IMG/VR virus record: IMGVR_UViG_3300036804_000088
Span: 1 to 64,000 of that record
Source: a virus
DNA: 64,000 nt
Direction: 5' to 3' (one strand)
Each line of letters opens with the position of its first letter. Position 1 is the stretch's first letter. The translations under genes and the position numbers were made by a program. Under the pieces are notes generated by a model. It was not told the DNA's origin. It ran no database searches and saw nothing but the letters and a program-made list of their open reading frames with translations. Shown here one piece after another: positions 17,629-28,498 of this stretch.

Positions 17629-19106
17629 TGCCAACCGCGGCAGCGAATCTGAGCGGCCACGGCGCACTCACCGCCACCGGCGAGATATACAAAGTCGGCT
17701 TCTGGAACTTCGTCACCTGGGAAACCCACCACAAGCACGGTCCGCCGCCGGCGTCCTACCATGTGTTCTCTTCGGTCAGCGGCCAGGGCACACTGTCGGC
17801 AGCCAAAGTCGTCCCGAAGATAGCCGGTCCCGCCGCCGGGCACGGCCAACTTACGATGGCGCTGAACTTTCAGCTTCAGCATTCCACCCCGCAGCCGCGA
17901 AGCGTGGCATGGCTGGTCGACGCCAACCACACCACGCGCGGAAACACCAGCGGCACCGGGCTGCTCACCGCGACAGCGGTTGCTACGGCGTGGGAATTGC
18001 CCACCGGCTCACCACCCTTGCCACAGTTGCCGACGACGATCTTCGAACGACTGGACACCCGCTGGCAGAACCTTGACACGAAAATCGTGTGGATCGGTGT
18101 CGACGGAAGTTTCTGGAATCTGAACGGAAACTACGCCGGGCAAGAGGGTTTGACCATGGCACCCCACATGAGTGGGTTTATGCACACCCCGTTCGCGTCG
18201 ATCTTCTCCGAAGGTCCGTACCAGATCGGCGGCTTCTACGAGAGAACCGACTATAAGAAACGCGAAATCAACTTCGGTGTCATGGTGGGGATCGACTACG
18301 GTCCCGACACGACGAGCTGGAAATACCGGATGCTGGAACAGGCGTGGTGGCGTTCCTGGTCGGTCAGCCAGGAGGGTTATCTGTGCTGCTACACCCGCAC
18401 GCACGGCTGGCGGTTCCTGCGCATGCGGCTCGGTGAGCATCCCAAGACGCCAATCGAGCTGGACCCCACCGCTTTCGGGAACAACTTCATGCAGTGGGAT
18501 GTGATAGCCGTTGCCACGCAGCCGTTCTGGAACAAAAAAGCTATCACCGCCAGTTGGACGAATGACCCGTTTACGGCAACACCGATCAACACTGTGGTCA
18601 ACCAGTTCCAAGCCCTAGTGAATCCGTTTCTAGGCGGGCTGCTGAAGGGTCAGGGCGGGGCACTGCTGCCGGGCCGCGACGTCGGCAAGCACACGTTCAA
18701 CCTGTTCAATAACGGCGACTTCCCGGCATCCCCGAAGTTCCTGGTATCAACCCCTGGTGTCGCCTGGATTCAGGACGGCCCCGGCGGAAACATGCTGGAA
18801 CTTCCCACCGTCAAAACAAACATCGGGTCATACCTGGTCGACACCGACCCGAATAACCGGGTGATCACCGCACCCACAGATCCGAACGACCTGCTGCTAT
18901 TTCAACGTAACTCTGTGACCGGGCTGACCGATCTGCTGCTGAATCCGACGATCAACAAAAACCAGCCGCTCTGGAAACAGTTCAAACAGTTCTTTACCAC
19001 AGCGATGCCGCCGCACGCGCAGTCGGCCATCGAAGTCTTCCACTCTGATCCGACCGGCACGATAACCATGTTCGTGCCGCAGCAGTACGATAAGGCGTAT
19101 GGGTGA
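17628..19106 (+). CDS. Distal tail-like minor tail protein
   Basis: The 492-aa product follows the tape measure with a one-base overlap, the Dit position. The N-terminus carries four copies of a G-x-G-x-L-x-A unit (SGHGALTA, SGQGTLSA, AGHGQLTM, SGTGLLTA), the same repeat seen in later tail proteins. From about residue 140 it has the beta-rich, Trp-rich body typical of actinophage distal tail proteins (KIVWIGVDGSFWNLNG). It would form the ring joining tube and tip. Confidence 0.8.
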   Translation: MPTAAANLSGHGALTATGEIYKVGFWNFVTWETHHKHGPPPASYHVFSSVSGQGTLSAAKVVPKIAGPAAGHGQLTMALNFQLQHSTPQPRSVAWLVDANHTTRGNTSGTGLLTATAVATAWELPTGSPPLPQLPTTIFERLDTRWQNLDTKIVWIGVDGSFWNLNGNYAGQEGLTMAPHMSGFMHTPFASIFSEGPYQIGGFYERTDYKKREINFGVMVGIDYGPDTTSWKYRMLEQAWWRSWSVSQEGYLCCYTRTHGWRFLRMRLGEHPKTPIELDPTAFGNNFMQWDVIAVATQPFWNKKAITASWTNDPFTATPINTVVNQFQALVNPFLGGLLKGQGGALLPGRDVGKHTFNLFNNGDFPASPKFLVSTPGVAWIQDGPGGNMLELPTVKTNIGSYLVDTDPNNRVITAPTDPNDLLLFQRNSVTGLTDLLLNPTINKNQPLWKQFKQFFTTAMPPHAQSAIEVFHSDPTGTITMFVPQQYDKAYG

Positions 19107-21025
19107 CAACGGCTTTCGCGCCGACATCCCCACCAACATCTAACGTTACCTGGGCACCGGTCAGTGCCGCACCCTACGCCGACCCGGTCAACAATCCCTA
19201 CTCGGCGTTCCAATACCTGGACGGCTACCGGCAACTGCTGCTGCAATCCGCGCACCAGCGCCCGATGTGCCGTCTATGGGATCAGAACCATGACTTGGTC
19301 GGCCAGATAGCGCAAGAGGTCTCAGTAGAAGCCGAGGAGATCTACTGCGACACAGGATCGGCCACCGTTCAGATACGGCGCGACAACTGGTTGTCGGATC
19401 AAATCCTGTTCAACCGCATGCCGATTCAGGATTTGCACCTGACGATTGATCCTATGCCCACTATGCGCTCCTGGCGGACGCGCTGGGGCGGCAAGATTAC
19501 CGGCGTCACGGCCAAGCGTGACTCGCAGGGGTTGCACACCATTGAACTGTCCGCGGTGCATAACCGTGAGCATCTGAAACATGTTCTGGCAGGGGCGAAT
19601 CCGATATTTCCGCCGGAACTTCAGATACCGAAGATGTGGATCTTCCCGTGGAATTGCCGTACAGCACTTAGCATTTCGTTGTGGATCAACCTGGCGCGAC
19701 AGTTCGAACCGTTCCTTGAAATCCCGACGAACATCTTCAACCCGACATCGTTTCTGGGACTTGATCTTTCGAACATAAATCCCTTGGCGTGGCCTATACA
19801 GGTGCAGTACCTCAACCCATACTTCGACCAGTCCCGCTTCGAAGTGTTCGCGGCGAGATGGCAAGACTTTCACACGGTTTCAGGCCCGCTACTAGAAGAT
19901 GCAGGGTGCATCTGGCGGGCATACACGTTTCTGAAGGGCGAAGACGACGAGTCACCGCACCCTGAACTGATAGACCATATAAACAGTACCGGGCTGGGCA
20001 CTCTCGGCTTGGGTGGTCTGACGCAATCCGCCACCAGCGCGACTATTTCCGGCACTGTTACCTCTAATCTGGGGATGCCGACACGCTCCTGCGTAGTGCT
20101 GGCATGTGAGGACCACTCGGGAGTGACAGGCCCGCTCGGGAATTTCACTACAGGATTCCTTGACGCCATCGCCGTGACAGCCGACGACCTGACCACTAAC
20201 CTGATCATGCCGCAGTTCGCCGAGAACGGAAGCCTTTACACGGAAGGACCGGCAGCCGAAGGGCCGCTCGTGTCGGCCACGCCTCATCAGATAGCGAATG
20301 CTTTCGGGTTGGCACCGGCACCGCCGACCGTTGTATTCCAAGACGGCGAGTACAGCGGCATCGTGGAATCCAACCATATGATCAACGGCACAACCGCCAA
20401 AACCATTATGACAGGCGGAAAGTCGCCTGGTTGGATAAACGATCTAATTACTTTTGGGATCAAGTACGGGCTCAGCCAACTGTCCGACGTCATCGAATTC
20501 GCCTACGTCGGCGGTCTCGCTGTAGGGGAGGGCGCGGTTCAGGCAACCGGCACACCGGGCTTGGACGAGCTGTACCAGGGCGAACTCGATGACACCGTGG
20601 CGGCGTATCAACGCTTTTCGGACCCGGCGCGTGAAATCTGGACCGGTGACATGGGGTTCCTTGAGGAATTCCAGCAGGGCACCGGGACCGCCTACACCAT
20701 CTCCGGTATTCTGAGTTTACGTGCGGGACAATGGAAGACGCGCCCGTTCACCAACTACAAGACAACGGTCCGCAACGCGGCACCGTGGATCTACGGGATA
20801 GATTTCACCCTGGGAGACCGCGTCGGCTTCGCGATGGACAACCTGATCTACTGCGACATGGTGGCCGCTGCGAAATACAAGTGGAACATAAATGAGCCGG
20901 TTAACTATTCGATATCCATCGGCACCGACTACCACCTGATAGACCCGGTGTCCAAGGCAATGATCGCCATCGCCGGTATATGGAACCTCTTCGGCATGAT
21001 GGCGGGATCGGGACAGTTGTTCTAA
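19103..21025 (+). CDS. Minor tail protein, tail-associated (gp37-like)
   Basis: GTG 19103 overlaps the previous stop. The 640-aa product has the features of the actinophage second minor tail protein (ReqiPepy6 gp37-like family): an early RLWDQNHDLVGQIAQE segment, WTRWGGKITGV-type strands, and a C-terminal TLGDRVGFAMDNLIYCDMV. It is placed directly after the distal tail protein as expected for the hub or Tal-like component. Assignment is by order and pattern. Confidence 0.78.
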   Translation: MTTAFAPTSPPTSNVTWAPVSAAPYADPVNNPYSAFQYLDGYRQLLLQSAHQRPMCRLWDQNHDLVGQIAQEVSVEAEEIYCDTGSATVQIRRDNWLSDQILFNRMPIQDLHLTIDPMPTMRSWRTRWGGKITGVTAKRDSQGLHTIELSAVHNREHLKHVLAGANPIFPPELQIPKMWIFPWNCRTALSISLWINLARQFEPFLEIPTNIFNPTSFLGLDLSNINPLAWPIQVQYLNPYFDQSRFEVFAARWQDFHTVSGPLLEDAGCIWRAYTFLKGEDDESPHPELIDHINSTGLGTLGLGGLTQSATSATISGTVTSNLGMPTRSCVVLACEDHSGVTGPLGNFTTGFLDAIAVTADDLTTNLIMPQFAENGSLYTEGPAAEGPLVSATPHQIANAFGLAPAPPTVVFQDGEYSGIVESNHMINGTTAKTIMTGGKSPGWINDLITFGIKYGLSQLSDVIEFAYVGGLAVGEGAVQATGTPGLDELYQGELDDTVAAYQRFSDPAREIWTGDMGFLEEFQQGTGTAYTISGILSLRAGQWKTRPFTNYKTTVRNAAPWIYGIDFTLGDRVGFAMDNLIYCDMVAAAKYKWNINEPVNYSISIGTDYHLIDPVSKAMIAIAGIWNLFGMMAGSGQLF

Positions 21026-21561
21026 TGGACGAAGATTCACGCAAACCGCTGGCGAATCTGTACGCCAACATCGAACAGCGCAGGCAGGCAACGCAAGCGG
21101 CTAAAGAGGCTGAGATCGAATTCAACCTTGCCGCGGCATGCCTCATCGGTGACATGAGATACCCAATCTCCAAAGACGGCTCAGTGCTGGACCTTACCTA
21201 TTTCGCGCCACTCATCGCGTGGCATCTCGCCCGCTGCGGCTGGCGCTGCGACCAGAGCAAACGGAAGATCAAACCCCGCCCCATCACCGCGCGCGGCGTG
21301 GTCGAGGGAGCCGTCGAATGGGTGCCCGCCAGCGCGCCGGACGACCCACTGGAAAACCTCGCTGACATGACCATGGCGCAGATTAAAAAACTGCCGCCGA
21401 TGCAACGCGCCGAAGCGCTACGCAGAATGGGCGGACCCGAGACACCTGATCTGCCAACGAACACCGGCTGGCACGTGACCGCCAACCTGAAGATCGAAGA
21501 CGCACCAGACCCCGACGACGGATTGTCGTGGACCGGTCGCAGAGATGGGGCACAACGATGA
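21025..21561 (+). CDS. Small minor tail-region protein
   Basis: ATG 21025 overlaps the previous stop by one base (TAATG). The 178-aa product has an N-terminal helix rich in Glu/Ala/Arg, a segment HLARCGWRCDQSKRKIKPRP, and a disordered acidic C-terminus. Genes of this kind commonly sit between the hub protein and the fibre proteins in mycobacteriophages. The role is unknown. Confidence 0.65.
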   Translation: MDEDSRKPLANLYANIEQRRQATQAAKEAEIEFNLAAACLIGDMRYPISKDGSVLDLTYFAPLIAWHLARCGWRCDQSKRKIKPRPITARGVVEGAVEWVPASAPDDPLENLADMTMAQIKKLPPMQRAEALRRMGGPETPDLPTNTGWHVTANLKIEDAPDPDDGLSWTGRRDGAQR

Positions 21562-22784
21562 GCGCGCCAGTTCTGGGTGACAGCGTATTTCTGGGCAGCA
21601 TGCTTTCCGTACTCGAATTCTGGGGTGTCATAGGCGACGGCCAGGCACCCCCGATGATCAACGGCAGCTTCGAACTGTCCGGCACAGACGGCGGCGTGGC
21701 CCTGGACGCGATAGAGGGACCGCAGGGACCGCCCGGCGCACCCGCCGACATCGTCAAAATGCAATTCCAAAACAACTTCACCAGCCCCGCCGACCTGCCC
21801 GAAAACCTCGAAAACGTGGACATCGACATCGGAAAAGCCTGGTGGATAGGCAATGTCGTCTACGTCTGGTCAGGCACCAACTTTTTCCAAAAGCAAATGG
21901 GTGTGCCCGGCCCTCCCGGTCCGACACCCCAAATCGTCTGCCAAGCAGACCTTATCCCGTCCGGCGAGCCCACCAGCCTGACACTGCCGATTGAGGTTAA
22001 ACAGTTCGGCACACCACTGAACCCGTCGCTGCTGTTCCAGTTCGATCAGGACAGCATCACCGGACCAGCGGGACCAACTGGGCCGATCCGCGGCGCTACC
22101 GACTACGACAACACGGTGGCACCCGACAACGGCGCGGCCATCCTGTGGAACGCGGCGCTACAACTGTGGGCACCGGGCACATTCGACCTGTTATCGCTTC
22201 CGGTCTATTCCATACCGGAACAGGGATTCACGTCGGTGATCAAGCTAGCCGGCGGCGTTCAGGAGGTCGCGACTTTTGCGGTACCGCCGCAGCCGTTCGA
22301 TTGGATGCCGCTAGTACTGGGGAACATCGCCGCAGTCGGCGGAAACCAGGGCGGAATACTGGGCGACATCGTCCAGTTTTTCGAGGATCTTTTCGGCTTC
22401 GCCGGAACCAACAAAGCGGCCAACGCCGGTGCCACAGTCACATTGGGTGACCCGATCACCGGGCAGGTTGTCGGGCGCGGCTTCGGCAACACCAGTAACT
22501 ATGCGTTCATCCTGCCGCACTTCTCGACACCTAGCACCCCCAGTGTCAGTGTCAGCCCCACCAGCAGCACCGCCGTTGTTCCCGCCTACCACACCGGAAG
22601 CCAGGGCACGCTGTTCGTGACGGTCCACAACGAACAGGGCTTGTTCAACGGCTTCCATTTCGAATCCCAGAACGCGCAACTGGTGATCGTCTGCATTCCC
22701 ACATCCGACTTCATTCCCCCACAAGGGCCGGGCAAGATCCTGTCCGGCAAGGGCAGGCTGTCAGCGCTGGCGGTGTCGGTGTGA
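21558..22784 (+). CDS. Minor tail protein with collagen-like segments (paralogue A)
   Basis: The start is coupled by ATGA. The 408-aa product has DSVFLGSMLSVLEFWGVIGD at the N-terminus, GPQGPPGAP and VPGPPGPTP collagen-like triplets, FQFDQDSITGPAGPTGP in the middle, a beta-rich region, and a C-terminal SGKGRLSA unit of the tail repeat family. The following gene is a clear paralogue with the same layout. Probably a trimeric tip or fibre component. Confidence 0.78.
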   Translation: MSAPVLGDSVFLGSMLSVLEFWGVIGDGQAPPMINGSFELSGTDGGVALDAIEGPQGPPGAPADIVKMQFQNNFTSPADLPENLENVDIDIGKAWWIGNVVYVWSGTNFFQKQMGVPGPPGPTPQIVCQADLIPSGEPTSLTLPIEVKQFGTPLNPSLLFQFDQDSITGPAGPTGPIRGATDYDNTVAPDNGAAILWNAALQLWAPGTFDLLSLPVYSIPEQGFTSVIKLAGGVQEVATFAVPPQPFDWMPLVLGNIAAVGGNQGGILGDIVQFFEDLFGFAGTNKAANAGATVTLGDPITGQVVGRGFGNTSNYAFILPHFSTPSTPSVSVSPTSSTAVVPAYHTGSQGTLFVTVHNEQGLFNGFHFESQNAQLVIVCIPTSDFIPPQGPGKILSGKGRLSALAVSV

Positions 22785-23992
22785 CCGTGCCGGGCGCGGT
22801 CGGGGACAGGGTCTATCTGGGCAGTATGGTTGCCACCCTGAACTTTTGGGGCATCGTCGGGGACAAGAGAAACGTGCCGATGACCAACGGCGCTTTCGAA
22901 CTGGTCACCGACCCCAACATAGGGCCGGTGGGTACGGTCACCCTGAACACGGCTATCGGCCCGCCGGGGCAGCGCGGCGAAGACGCCAAAGTCGTTAAAA
23001 TGCAGTGGGAGACCAACTTAACGTCGGCGTCGGAACTGCCCGCCCACCTGACGGACACCGATGACGATATCGGGAAAGCCTTTTGGATCGGCAACCAGAT
23101 CTACATCTGGTCAGGCACTGACTGGTTTCCCAGACTGCTGGGCGTGCCCGGCCCTCCCGGTCCCGTTCCCCAGTTGACCGTTGCGGGAGAACTGGTGGAA
23201 TCGGGCACATTAGAGAGCCTGACAACACCGATCAACATCGTGCCCAGCGGGATACCTGAAGAGTTGTCGCTGATATTCCAGTTCGATCAGGACAGCATCA
23301 CCGGCCCGGCTGGACCTGACGTCGGCCCGCTGCGGGATGCCGCAGACTTCGACAACACCACAGGAGTTCTGGACGACCGCGCGGCCATCGTGTGGAACAG
23401 TTTCACGCAGAAATTCCAGCCGACCCCGTTCAATAACCTGCGCATACCGACGTATTCGATTCCAGAGTCTAGCTTCTCGTCGGTGCAGACGTCGACCGGC
23501 AGTGATCTACAGATATGCAGCTTCGCTGTACCGCCGCAAGCATTCCCGTGGCGTCCGCTGGTGCTGGGCAGTTTCACCGGCGCTAAGCAGCACGGGTTCG
23601 CCGCGTTGTTCCAAAAGGCTATGCAGCTCGGCGCATCCGTCACACTGGGTGACCCGGTCAACGGAACCCTGATCGGCCGCGCGTTCGGCAACATCACCAC
23701 CGTGGCTATCATCTTCCCGCACTACTCCTGGCCCTCTTCCCCGCGAACCAACATCAACCCGAACAACCAGTTAGCTATCGTGCCGCCAAACCACACCGGA
23801 ACCCAAGGGACCGTGTATGTTACGGTCACCAACGAAGGTGCGATAGGTAGCTGGTCGCTGACCAGCATGGACGCGCAACTGATCGTCATGTGTATCCCGG
23901 TGATCGATCAGCCGCCGGTGATATCACCGCCACAAAGGTTCTCTGGTAGCGGCAACCTGACAGCCAGCACGACAATCATCGGTGGAAGTTAG
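22781..23992 (+). CDS. Minor tail protein with collagen-like segments (paralogue B)
   Basis: GTG 22781 overlaps the previous stop. The 403-aa product repeats the plan of the preceding gene: VYLGSMVATLNFWGIVGD, GPPGQRG, VPGPPGPVP, FQFDQDSITGPAGP, ending in SGSGNLTA. The pair arose by tandem duplication and has since diverged. Proteins like these probably bind the cell surface or build the tail tip; the binding target is unknown. Confidence 0.78.
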   Translation: MTVPGAVGDRVYLGSMVATLNFWGIVGDKRNVPMTNGAFELVTDPNIGPVGTVTLNTAIGPPGQRGEDAKVVKMQWETNLTSASELPAHLTDTDDDIGKAFWIGNQIYIWSGTDWFPRLLGVPGPPGPVPQLTVAGELVESGTLESLTTPINIVPSGIPEELSLIFQFDQDSITGPAGPDVGPLRDAADFDNTTGVLDDRAAIVWNSFTQKFQPTPFNNLRIPTYSIPESSFSSVQTSTGSDLQICSFAVPPQAFPWRPLVLGSFTGAKQHGFAALFQKAMQLGASVTLGDPVNGTLIGRAFGNITTVAIIFPHYSWPSSPRTNINPNNQLAIVPPNHTGTQGTVYVTVTNEGAIGSWSLTSMDAQLIVMCIPVIDQPPVISPPQRFSGSGNLTASTTIIGGS

Positions 23993-23998
23993 CTTTCG

Positions 23999-26900
23999 AT
24001 GACGAACCCGACACCACTGGTAACGGTGCCGGGTCCGACTCCGTGGCCGCAGACCGGCGCGCTGGACGGAGTTAATCCGCCCGCCGATTACAACCCGCTG
24101 AAATCGAATAATACTCAAATCCCTGATGCGGCAGGCAATGTCGCGGAGTTCATCGCCACCGTTGTTCTGCAAGCAATAACAGGGTTGCTTGGCGCGCTGT
24201 TCGACGGACTGTGCAGCATCTTCGGCGGGGTACCCATCACGGGCACCACACAGAGCAGTTTCCTTTCCGGCACACAAAACGGCATGGACAGTGTTTGCAA
24301 CCTGTTCTCCGGTGGCGGATCAACGGGCACCAGCGGCGCGAGCATGATAGCCGGGGCACAAGGTGTCATCGGCACCGGATCTAATCTGCTCACCGGCGAT
24401 TCCGGCGCTATCAACAGCGGCAGCGGCCTCATGGACGGCAGCATATCGCTACTGAACACGCTGTGCAGCTTGTGTACCGGCGGTCTGGGAATGCCTGAAC
24501 AGGCTGCGCAGCGGCGGATGGGGCGGCTGTCGGAGCGGGCCAGGGAACGGATGGGCCTGCCGCCGAAGGTGGGCACCGTGACACCTTTGGTCAGCGGCGC
24601 TTCGCTGGTGTCGGGGATACAGGGCTGGATAGCCACCGGCTCTTTCCATCTCGCCGGCGACCCCACCGTGCTCACCAACGGGCATGCTCTGGCCAACCAG
24701 GCGCAGACTCATCTGGATACGGTCACCGGGATTATGGGCGGCATGGGGACCGGCAACTCCATGCGGAGTGTGCTGAATCTCGGCACTCAATACCATGCTG
24801 ACGCAAAAGGATTGCTGGGTAATCCCGGTGGGCTGGGGACGGGCAGCCCGACGATAGCTGTCGACGCGGCCAGCATTCCGATCCTGGGACCGGCCAACAT
24901 CGCCCACCACGACCTTATCGACAAACTGTTTGGCGCGTTCACTGGTATATCCAGCACTGGGCACAGTCCCGCCGACGTCGCCAACGCGGCGGCGAACCTG
25001 GCGCAGACAGCTCAGACCGCCGCGCAGCAGGCGCAGGTGGGTCAAACCTACGTCGACCTCATGGCGGTCAACAGCCCTGGTCATCACGCCGTAGATCCAA
25101 GCCTGACAGCGACATTCGATATCACGTCGATCACAGGCACGACCGCTGACACGATCCCGGTCAATTCCACCACATCGGCAATCGGGTACATCCACATCGG
25201 GGCGGCAGCGGTCAAATCGTCCATCGCCTGGTACGGCGGCGGTGTCACCGGCCTGTCCGCAGCGTTCCTGAATCTGTTCTCCGTCGACCCTGCCACCGGC
25301 ATCAACACGCTGGTATGGTCGTCGGGCAACATCATCGCATCGATCAGCACCGCGGTCGACTGGGTGTATGTTTCGATGCCGCCGGTGTCGGTGTCGCAGA
25401 ACAGTTGGTACGCAGTCGAATTAGCCGTCGTCGGGTCTGGCACACACACAATGGTCGGCCTGCCTAATCACTGGCTGAACCCGAACCCGACTGTGTTCCC
25501 CAAGCAGCTCGGCGCTACCCGTAACACGACACTGCCGGTCGTGGACACGGTAAGCACCTACGGGTCAGCCGCTTTGGTGACAACGGATAGCTGGACGCAA
25601 ACGCTGTCGGCCTTATCTACGGCGATGTACGTTCTGCTGAACGCATCCACCACCGGCGCGATTCCCACCGCAACAGCGAAAATCGGTCTCACACCGATGA
25701 CGCTGATTGAGACATTCCAATACGACAGCACTTCCATCGCCTTCGACGCTGTAGGCACGGGGGCGAACGCTTCCGGCGCGTCGATAACATGGTCACACAC
25801 AGCAGCATCAGGCGCTTACGTTATCGCTGCGATAGAGGTTGCGGTCGGAACACCGACCAGCGTCACCTACGGCGGCGTAGCGATGACGTTACTGAAAACG
25901 CAAACCGCCAACAATAATTCGAGTAACGGCGCGCTATGGGTTTACGGGCTTGCCAGCCCACCCACCGGCGTCCAGAGTGTTATCGCCAGTCTCCCGGCAG
26001 GTAACGCCGCTTCCGGCAACAGCGTGTCCTATCTCGGTGTCGCATCGGTGGGAACCATACCGACCCCGGTTTTCGGGAATGGTACCTCACCGTCCGAAGG
26101 TCCGATCACCTGCCCTGCCAACGGAATGATCGTGCAAGCGTTCGGCAATAACGGAACGTCAACCGGATTCAGCTCACCGACCGGCGGCACAAACCGGTTT
26201 ATCGGTACGGAATCCAGTGCTAAAACATCGATCTCAGACTCGTCAGCTACAACCACATTCGGCATTACCGAAGGCAACCTTAGTTCGTATGCCGGTATCG
26301 CCATACCTTTGGTTCCGAACGCAGCCACCCGTGCTGGGCTGATCTATGTTTTCGAGTTGCTGACACCGCCGACCGGGCTGCAAACCATCTCTTACACACT
26401 GAGTTCCAGCGCGCTGGTGTCCGGCGTGGGTGCGTCGTATGAGGGCGCTAACGGTGTCGGAACCATCGCCACCAACAGCGGCACTGGCACGGCGATGACA
26501 CAATCGGAGACAGCAACAGCTAACCAGCTCGTGCTGCAAGCGTTCGCCAACGATACCGGTCTGGGTAGCATCACCGGATACAACCAGACCGCCGTTGCCT
26601 ACGAACCAGGCGGCACCGGCCATGATCCGCTTTTCGTCGGGCAGGCTGTCGCCACCGGGTCGGCGCAAACATTCAGCGCCACAGCGGGAGTCAGCGCACC
26701 ATGGGGTGCAGTTGCGATACCGCTGACCGCCGCGTCGTACATTGCTCCGAACCCGGTCATCGGGTCGCTGCCCAGCGGCGCGGCAGCCTACTCACCGAAC
26801 CTGCCATGGCTTGCGCTGTCATCCGAAAACGTCACCACCCAAGGCACATTCGCGCCGGTAACCATCCCCTACTACGTGCCCGGCACCTACATATTCGACA

Positions 26901-28498
26901 TCCCGTTCTGGGCCAGCTTCATTGACCTGGTTGGGCTCGGCGGCGGCGGCGACGGCGCAAATGGTACTGCTCTCGGGCGTGGCGACGGCGGCAGCGCCGG
27001 AAACTGGAACGGCAGAGTCATCGAACGTGCGGTCGACTTCATGGACTCTCCGACCGCGACGTTGACGGTCGTCGTCGGAACCGGCGGCATCAACAACGGT
27101 CCCGGCGTGGCCACCACGATCAGTTGGACCGACACACTAGGGCACACGCAGACCTTGACTTGTGCAGGTGGCGCGGCTGCCACGCAACCCACCTATCTCG
27201 GGCAGGCCGCGCCGATATTCATCTTCGACGGCGCACCGTACTACGGCGACATCACCGGTACCACGTTCAGCTTCGGCGGCGGCGGCATCGGCGGCAAAGC
27301 GTTCGGCGGTCCCAGCTCGGGCGGCGGCAACGGCGGCGTATTCCTGAACATGCGCAGCGGCGCAGGCGCTGCCAGAGAGATCCCCGTATCGGTCGGCATA
27401 TCCGGCAGCGGAACCCTGGCAGCAGCGGCAGGGCGGCGCGGGAATCTCACCGGCCATGGTGCGCTTTCAGCGGCAGCGTTCCCCCACTATGTTCGTACCG
27501 CGGCACTACCCGGCCACGGTGTCATATCGGCTACAGCAGGACGACACGGAAACCTGGCTGGCAGCGGCACGCTTTCCGCGACAGCCTTCGCGCGGTATGC
27601 GTGCCCGGCGGCGCTACCCGGTCAGGGTGTGTTGGCTGCGCCGATCCAAGTCAAACTGTCCGCACCGCTGCCCGGCAGTGGCGCACTGTCGGCCACAGCA
27701 GGGCGACACGCAAACCTGGCCGGTCATGGCATCGTGTCGGCCACAGCGGGCCGTAGGGGCAATCTGATTGGGCACGGTGTGCTTTCGGCGAAGATCAAAG
27801 TCAAGCTGACGGGACCGCTCACCGGTCGAGGCGTGCTGTCGGCCCCGATCAAAGTCAAACTGAAGGCGCTGCTTTCGGGGCACGGTGCGCTGTCGGCGGT
27901 GACTAAACCACCGGTGATGTTCGACGCTGTGGGGACTGGCGCGCTGAGCGCTGGCGGCAGCGGCAGCAGCAGCATCTCGTGGACACACGACGCGGCAGCA
28001 GACTCTTACGTCATCGTCGGGATTACCAGCAACGGTACGGTAGCCATCACCACAATGACCTATGGCGGTCAGCCTATGTCGTTGCTGGGATCACAGGAAA
28101 CCAATAACACCAGTAACGAAAGCACCATCTACTTCTACGGATTGGCCAATCCGCCCACCGGCAGCCAGACCGTTTTAGCTGTGTTCGCAAGCCCGACAGC
28201 CTCGGTCGGCAACAGTGTGTCGTACCTGAACGTCAATTCGGTGGGGACGGTACAAACAGTATTCGGAACCGGCACCACGACATCGCAGACGGTCACCTGC
28301 ACCAGCGAGCAGATGATTGTGCAAGCGTTCGACGCCTGGGCATTCGGCGGCTCTATCGCCCCCAGCGGCGGAACGAACCGGTCCATCCTTGAGCGCAGCT
28401 TCAGCAGAGTGGCAATCAGCGATGCCACGGTCAGCACAACATTCACCGCCGCTATCAACAGCTCCGACTGGGCCGGTATCGCGGTCGTTCTCACCTAG
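23999..28498 (+). CDS. Large minor tail / fibre protein (1499 aa)
   Basis: The N-terminal ~370 residues are Gly/Ser/Asn-rich with helices. Residues about 570-1000 hold repeated beta domains of the type ITWSHTAASGAYVIAAIEV followed by VTYGGVAMTLL. A glycine-rich stretch (GLGGGGDGANGTALGRG) lies near residue 980. About ten G-x-G-x-L-x-A units follow (1135-1300). The C-terminal ~195 residues are another copy of the same beta domain (ISWTHDAAADSYVIVGI). Probably a host-binding tip protein; the binding domain cannot be pinned down. Confidence 0.8.
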   Translation: MTNPTPLVTVPGPTPWPQTGALDGVNPPADYNPLKSNNTQIPDAAGNVAEFIATVVLQAITGLLGALFDGLCSIFGGVPITGTTQSSFLSGTQNGMDSVCNLFSGGGSTGTSGASMIAGAQGVIGTGSNLLTGDSGAINSGSGLMDGSISLLNTLCSLCTGGLGMPEQAAQRRMGRLSERARERMGLPPKVGTVTPLVSGASLVSGIQGWIATGSFHLAGDPTVLTNGHALANQAQTHLDTVTGIMGGMGTGNSMRSVLNLGTQYHADAKGLLGNPGGLGTGSPTIAVDAASIPILGPANIAHHDLIDKLFGAFTGISSTGHSPADVANAAANLAQTAQTAAQQAQVGQTYVDLMAVNSPGHHAVDPSLTATFDITSITGTTADTIPVNSTTSAIGYIHIGAAAVKSSIAWYGGGVTGLSAAFLNLFSVDPATGINTLVWSSGNIIASISTAVDWVYVSMPPVSVSQNSWYAVELAVVGSGTHTMVGLPNHWLNPNPTVFPKQLGATRNTTLPVVDTVSTYGSAALVTTDSWTQTLSALSTAMYVLLNASTTGAIPTATAKIGLTPMTLIETFQYDSTSIAFDAVGTGANASGASITWSHTAASGAYVIAAIEVAVGTPTSVTYGGVAMTLLKTQTANNNSSNGALWVYGLASPPTGVQSVIASLPAGNAASGNSVSYLGVASVGTIPTPVFGNGTSPSEGPITCPANGMIVQAFGNNGTSTGFSSPTGGTNRFIGTESSAKTSISDSSATTTFGITEGNLSSYAGIAIPLVPNAATRAGLIYVFELLTPPTGLQTISYTLSSSALVSGVGASYEGANGVGTIATNSGTGTAMTQSETATANQLVLQAFANDTGLGSITGYNQTAVAYEPGGTGHDPLFVGQAVATGSAQTFSATAGVSAPWGAVAIPLTAASYIAPNPVIGSLPSGAAAYSPNLPWLALSSENVTTQGTFAPVTIPYYVPGTYIFDIPFWASFIDLVGLGGGGDGANGTALGRGDGGSAGNWNGRVIERAVDFMDSPTATLTVVVGTGGINNGPGVATTISWTDTLGHTQTLTCAGGAAATQPTYLGQAAPIFIFDGAPYYGDITGTTFSFGGGGIGGKAFGGPSSGGGNGGVFLNMRSGAGAAREIPVSVGISGSGTLAAAAGRRGNLTGHGALSAAAFPHYVRTAALPGHGVISATAGRHGNLAGSGTLSATAFARYACPAALPGQGVLAAPIQVKLSAPLPGSGALSATAGRHANLAGHGIVSATAGRRGNLIGHGVLSAKIKVKLTGPLTGRGVLSAPIKVKLKALLSGHGALSAVTKPPVMFDAVGTGALSAGGSGSSSISWTHDAAADSYVIVGITSNGTVAITTMTYGGQPMSLLGSQETNNTSNESTIYFYGLANPPTGSQTVLAVFASPTASVGNSVSYLNVNSVGTVQTVFGTGTTTSQTVTCTSEQMIVQAFDAWAFGGSIAPSGGTNRSILERSFSRVAISDATVSTTFTAAINSSDWAGIAVVLT
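27399..27900 (+). repeat. About ten G-x-G-x-L-x-A repeat units
   Basis: Units such as TGHGALSA, PGHGVISA, AGSGTLSA and PGQGVLAA recur every 15-19 residues with linkers like AGRRGNL or KIKVKLTGP. The same unit occurs in four other tail genes of this window. The DNA words (GGCCACGGTG and variants) are similar but not identical. Confidence 0.85.
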